A DNA stretch of 64,000 nt, from positions 248,001 through 312,000 of the forward strand of contig VXAI01000138.1 in the NCBI GenBank assembly GCA_013399305.1. Direction: 5' to 3'. How positions within the stretch are numbered: the stretch's first letter is position 1; every line of letters begins with the position of its first letter. Shown here piece after piece: positions 63,098 through 64,000 of this stretch. Origin of the DNA: Rostratula benghalensis. Lineage: Eukaryota; Chordata; Aves; Charadriiformes; Rostratulidae. Below the pieces are notes generated by a model. It did not search any database, was not told the origin of the DNA, and worked only from the letters and a program-made list of their open reading frames with translations. The position numbers and the translations under genes are program-made.

Positions 63098-63145
63098 CTC
63101 TTCAACTGTCAAAGGCATACAGATCCGGTACTCCTTCATGAGCAT
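63098..63145 (-). CDS. PITPNC1: PITPNC1 coding exon 1 (residues 1-16, start codon)
   Basis: The ATG is at 63145-63143 and the 16 codons read MLMKEYRICMPLTVEE, the known N-terminus of RdgB-beta proteins. This is the first beta strand of the PITP fold. The exon closes after a complete codon with GAAGAG followed by the donor GTAAGCT, so it joins exon 2 in phase 0. The start was chosen because it is the conserved family start; the in-frame ATG two codons later (M3) is at a position where I recall leucine in mammals. The sequence upstream of the ATG is 5' UTR that runs towards the CpG island; its length and any upstream untranslated exon cannot be determined here. Confidence 0.95.
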
Positions 63146-63370
63146 ATTCCTGCTGCCTCAGTGCAGACCAGCAAACTGGGAGAAAAGTGGTTATTTCTGC
63201 ACGATGATCAGGACGGAAACCAATCAGGGGAAAAAATAATCAAGCCTCTTTCCCTCCCTGTACGCGCTTGACAATGTGCCCACAAGACAGTAATGCGACC
63301 ATCCAGGAAGGCTGACCCAGCAAGAAGAAAAACCTTCACAACTGCTCCTTTCTTCCAGTTCTTCCTCCGT
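63146..63370 (-). other. Probable PITPNC1 5' UTR / promoter-proximal region
   Basis: Sequence directly upstream of the ATG on the transcript strand, of moderate GC. It includes a CCAAT pentamer at 63220-63224 (plus strand). No acceptor consensus strong enough to define an upstream intron stands out, so exon 1 probably extends through it into the CpG island. Confidence 0.55.
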
Positions 63371-64000
63371 CAGCCTGCGATCACGGGAATTTCACACACG
63401 CTCGCACCGATGTACGCTACCAAGTCTCAAACCCCACAGACCACCGCTGCAGCCGAAGACATCCGTCCGAAGCGTACGGAAACGACAGCCTCTCGCAGCT
63501 ATGTCAAGACATGCCTGGGGCGACGAGAAGAACAGAGGAGCCGAAAATGTGCCTTTCCCCAGCGGCGGCAGCGCGAACGGGGGGGATGCCGACTTCCAAG
63601 ACAAAGCCTTCTTATAACGTCTCCTTCCCGGGCTGCCCAACGCGGCTCCCACCTCCCCACCGCAACGCGGCTGCGGCCGCCGCGGCTCCCGCTGTGCCGG
63701 GGGGCGGGCAGCGCGGCGATCGGCGGCCGCGGGGTCCCCGGCGCAGCCGCGGGCGGGCGCGGAGCGGAACAGAGCGGAGCGGTGCGGCGGCCCCGGCGGG
63801 GGCGCGGCCGACATCAGCCGGGCGGCAGGAAGGGGGGGGGGGGCAGCTGCCGCTCGGGCGGGTTTAAGCAGATTTTGGGAAGTTTATGGCCCGAGGTGCG
63901 ACGAGGCACCTTGCGCAACGTTTCCAAGCGGGTGTAAGCGGTGGGAGCGGCTGGGGGTCTGCTCGCCCCTCGCTCGCCCCGGGGGCGGGACAGCCAGCGC
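63370..64000 (-). promoter_or_regulatory. CpG-island promoter of PITPNC1 (right part cut off)
   Basis: Base composition changes sharply to CpG-dense sequence, highest from about 63640 to the end. There are repeated GGGCGG/GGGGCGGG Sp-type boxes (for example near 63700 and 63973) and a G12 run at 63832-63843. Its position immediately upstream of the coding start supports promoter function. A TTATAA element at 63612-63617 reads TTATAAGAAG on the minus strand and could be a weak TATA-like box, though such promoters usually lack one. The start site cannot be fixed. The island may continue past 64000. Confidence 0.85.

Larger units (their letters stand above)
1..63145 (-). other. PITPNC1: PITPNC1 gene, 5' half (coding exons 1-6 plus introns), truncated by the left window edge
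   Basis: The six exons below splice to 462 nt, exactly 154 codons, with every junction phase matching. The product is the N-terminal part of a class II phosphatidylinositol transfer protein (RdgB-beta). Members of this family are soluble proteins that carry single phosphatidylinositol or phosphatidic acid molecules between membranes. Visible family landmarks are the N-terminal MLMKEYRICMPL, the GEGVEVVQNEP segment, TEK (T58, K60), EKAWNYYPYT (N88), SIHIETKYEDNKGSND, and IPERYYKESE at the right end. By comparison with PITP-alpha, T58, K60 and N88 correspond to inositol-headgroup contacts T59, K61 and N90. The known protein is about 270-330 residues depending on isoform, so roughly half is missing beyond position 1. 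The C (RdgB-beta) type is favoured over PITPNA/B because the MISKHSHEQSDRGEG and ETKYEDNKGSND stretches are characteristic of it. Confidence 0.95.

Noticed and set aside
63293..63937. 214-codon plus-strand open frame in the CpG island
   Set aside because: GC-rich sequence lacks stop codons by composition; the translation is low-complexity Arg/Gly/Ala/Pro-rich with no recognisable domain, and the minus strand has an equally long open frame over the same bases.
1..64000. Search for a novel multi-gene system, CRISPR array, tRNA cluster or provirus
   Set aside because: No regularly spaced direct repeats, tRNA-like cloverleaf, paired LTRs or clustered coding regions were seen by eye; the window is one vertebrate gene with introns.

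Overview
The window is almost entirely one protein-coding gene on the minus strand: the 5' half of a vertebrate PITPNC1 orthologue (cytoplasmic phosphatidylinositol transfer protein 1, RdgB-beta). It is read from a CpG-island promoter at the right edge (about 63.3-64.0 kb) leftward past position 1. Six coding exons can be placed to the base, and their codons join in frame into the first 154 residues: exon 1 63098-63145, exon 2 25631-25779, exon 3 22910-22998, exon 4 22459-22466 (8 nt), exon 5 11054-11125 and exon 6 1516-1611. The rest of the PITP domain and the C-terminal tail must lie to the left of the window.

The genome looks sauropsid and most likely avian. The recognisable interspersed repeats are CR1 LINE 3' ends with the ATTCTGTGAT-type terminus. 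No Alu, B1 or L1-like mammalian repeats were seen, and the introns are AT-rich and fairly compact. The species cannot be named from this.

Layout, left to right: part of intron 6 (1-1515); exon 6; intron 5 (9.4 kb, one decayed CR1 tail); exon 5; intron 4 (11.3 kb), which holds a near-perfect 36-bp inverted repeat 308 nt upstream of exon 5, a 29-bp T run and two CR1 copies; the 8-nt microexon; intron 3 (443 nt); exon 3; intron 2 (2.6 kb, with a GC rather than GT donor); exon 2; intron 1 (37.3 kb), which has one sense CR1 near its 3' end, then about 33 kb with only simple repeats and faint ancient-repeat traces, then a small GC island with a strong CTCF-type motif; exon 1; and the CpG-island promoter.

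No second gene, tRNA, rRNA, CRISPR array or retroviral provirus was recognised. No new multi-gene system is present. The points most worth checking are the frame-critical microexon, the GC-AG intron, the hairpin in intron 4 and the CTCF-type site.
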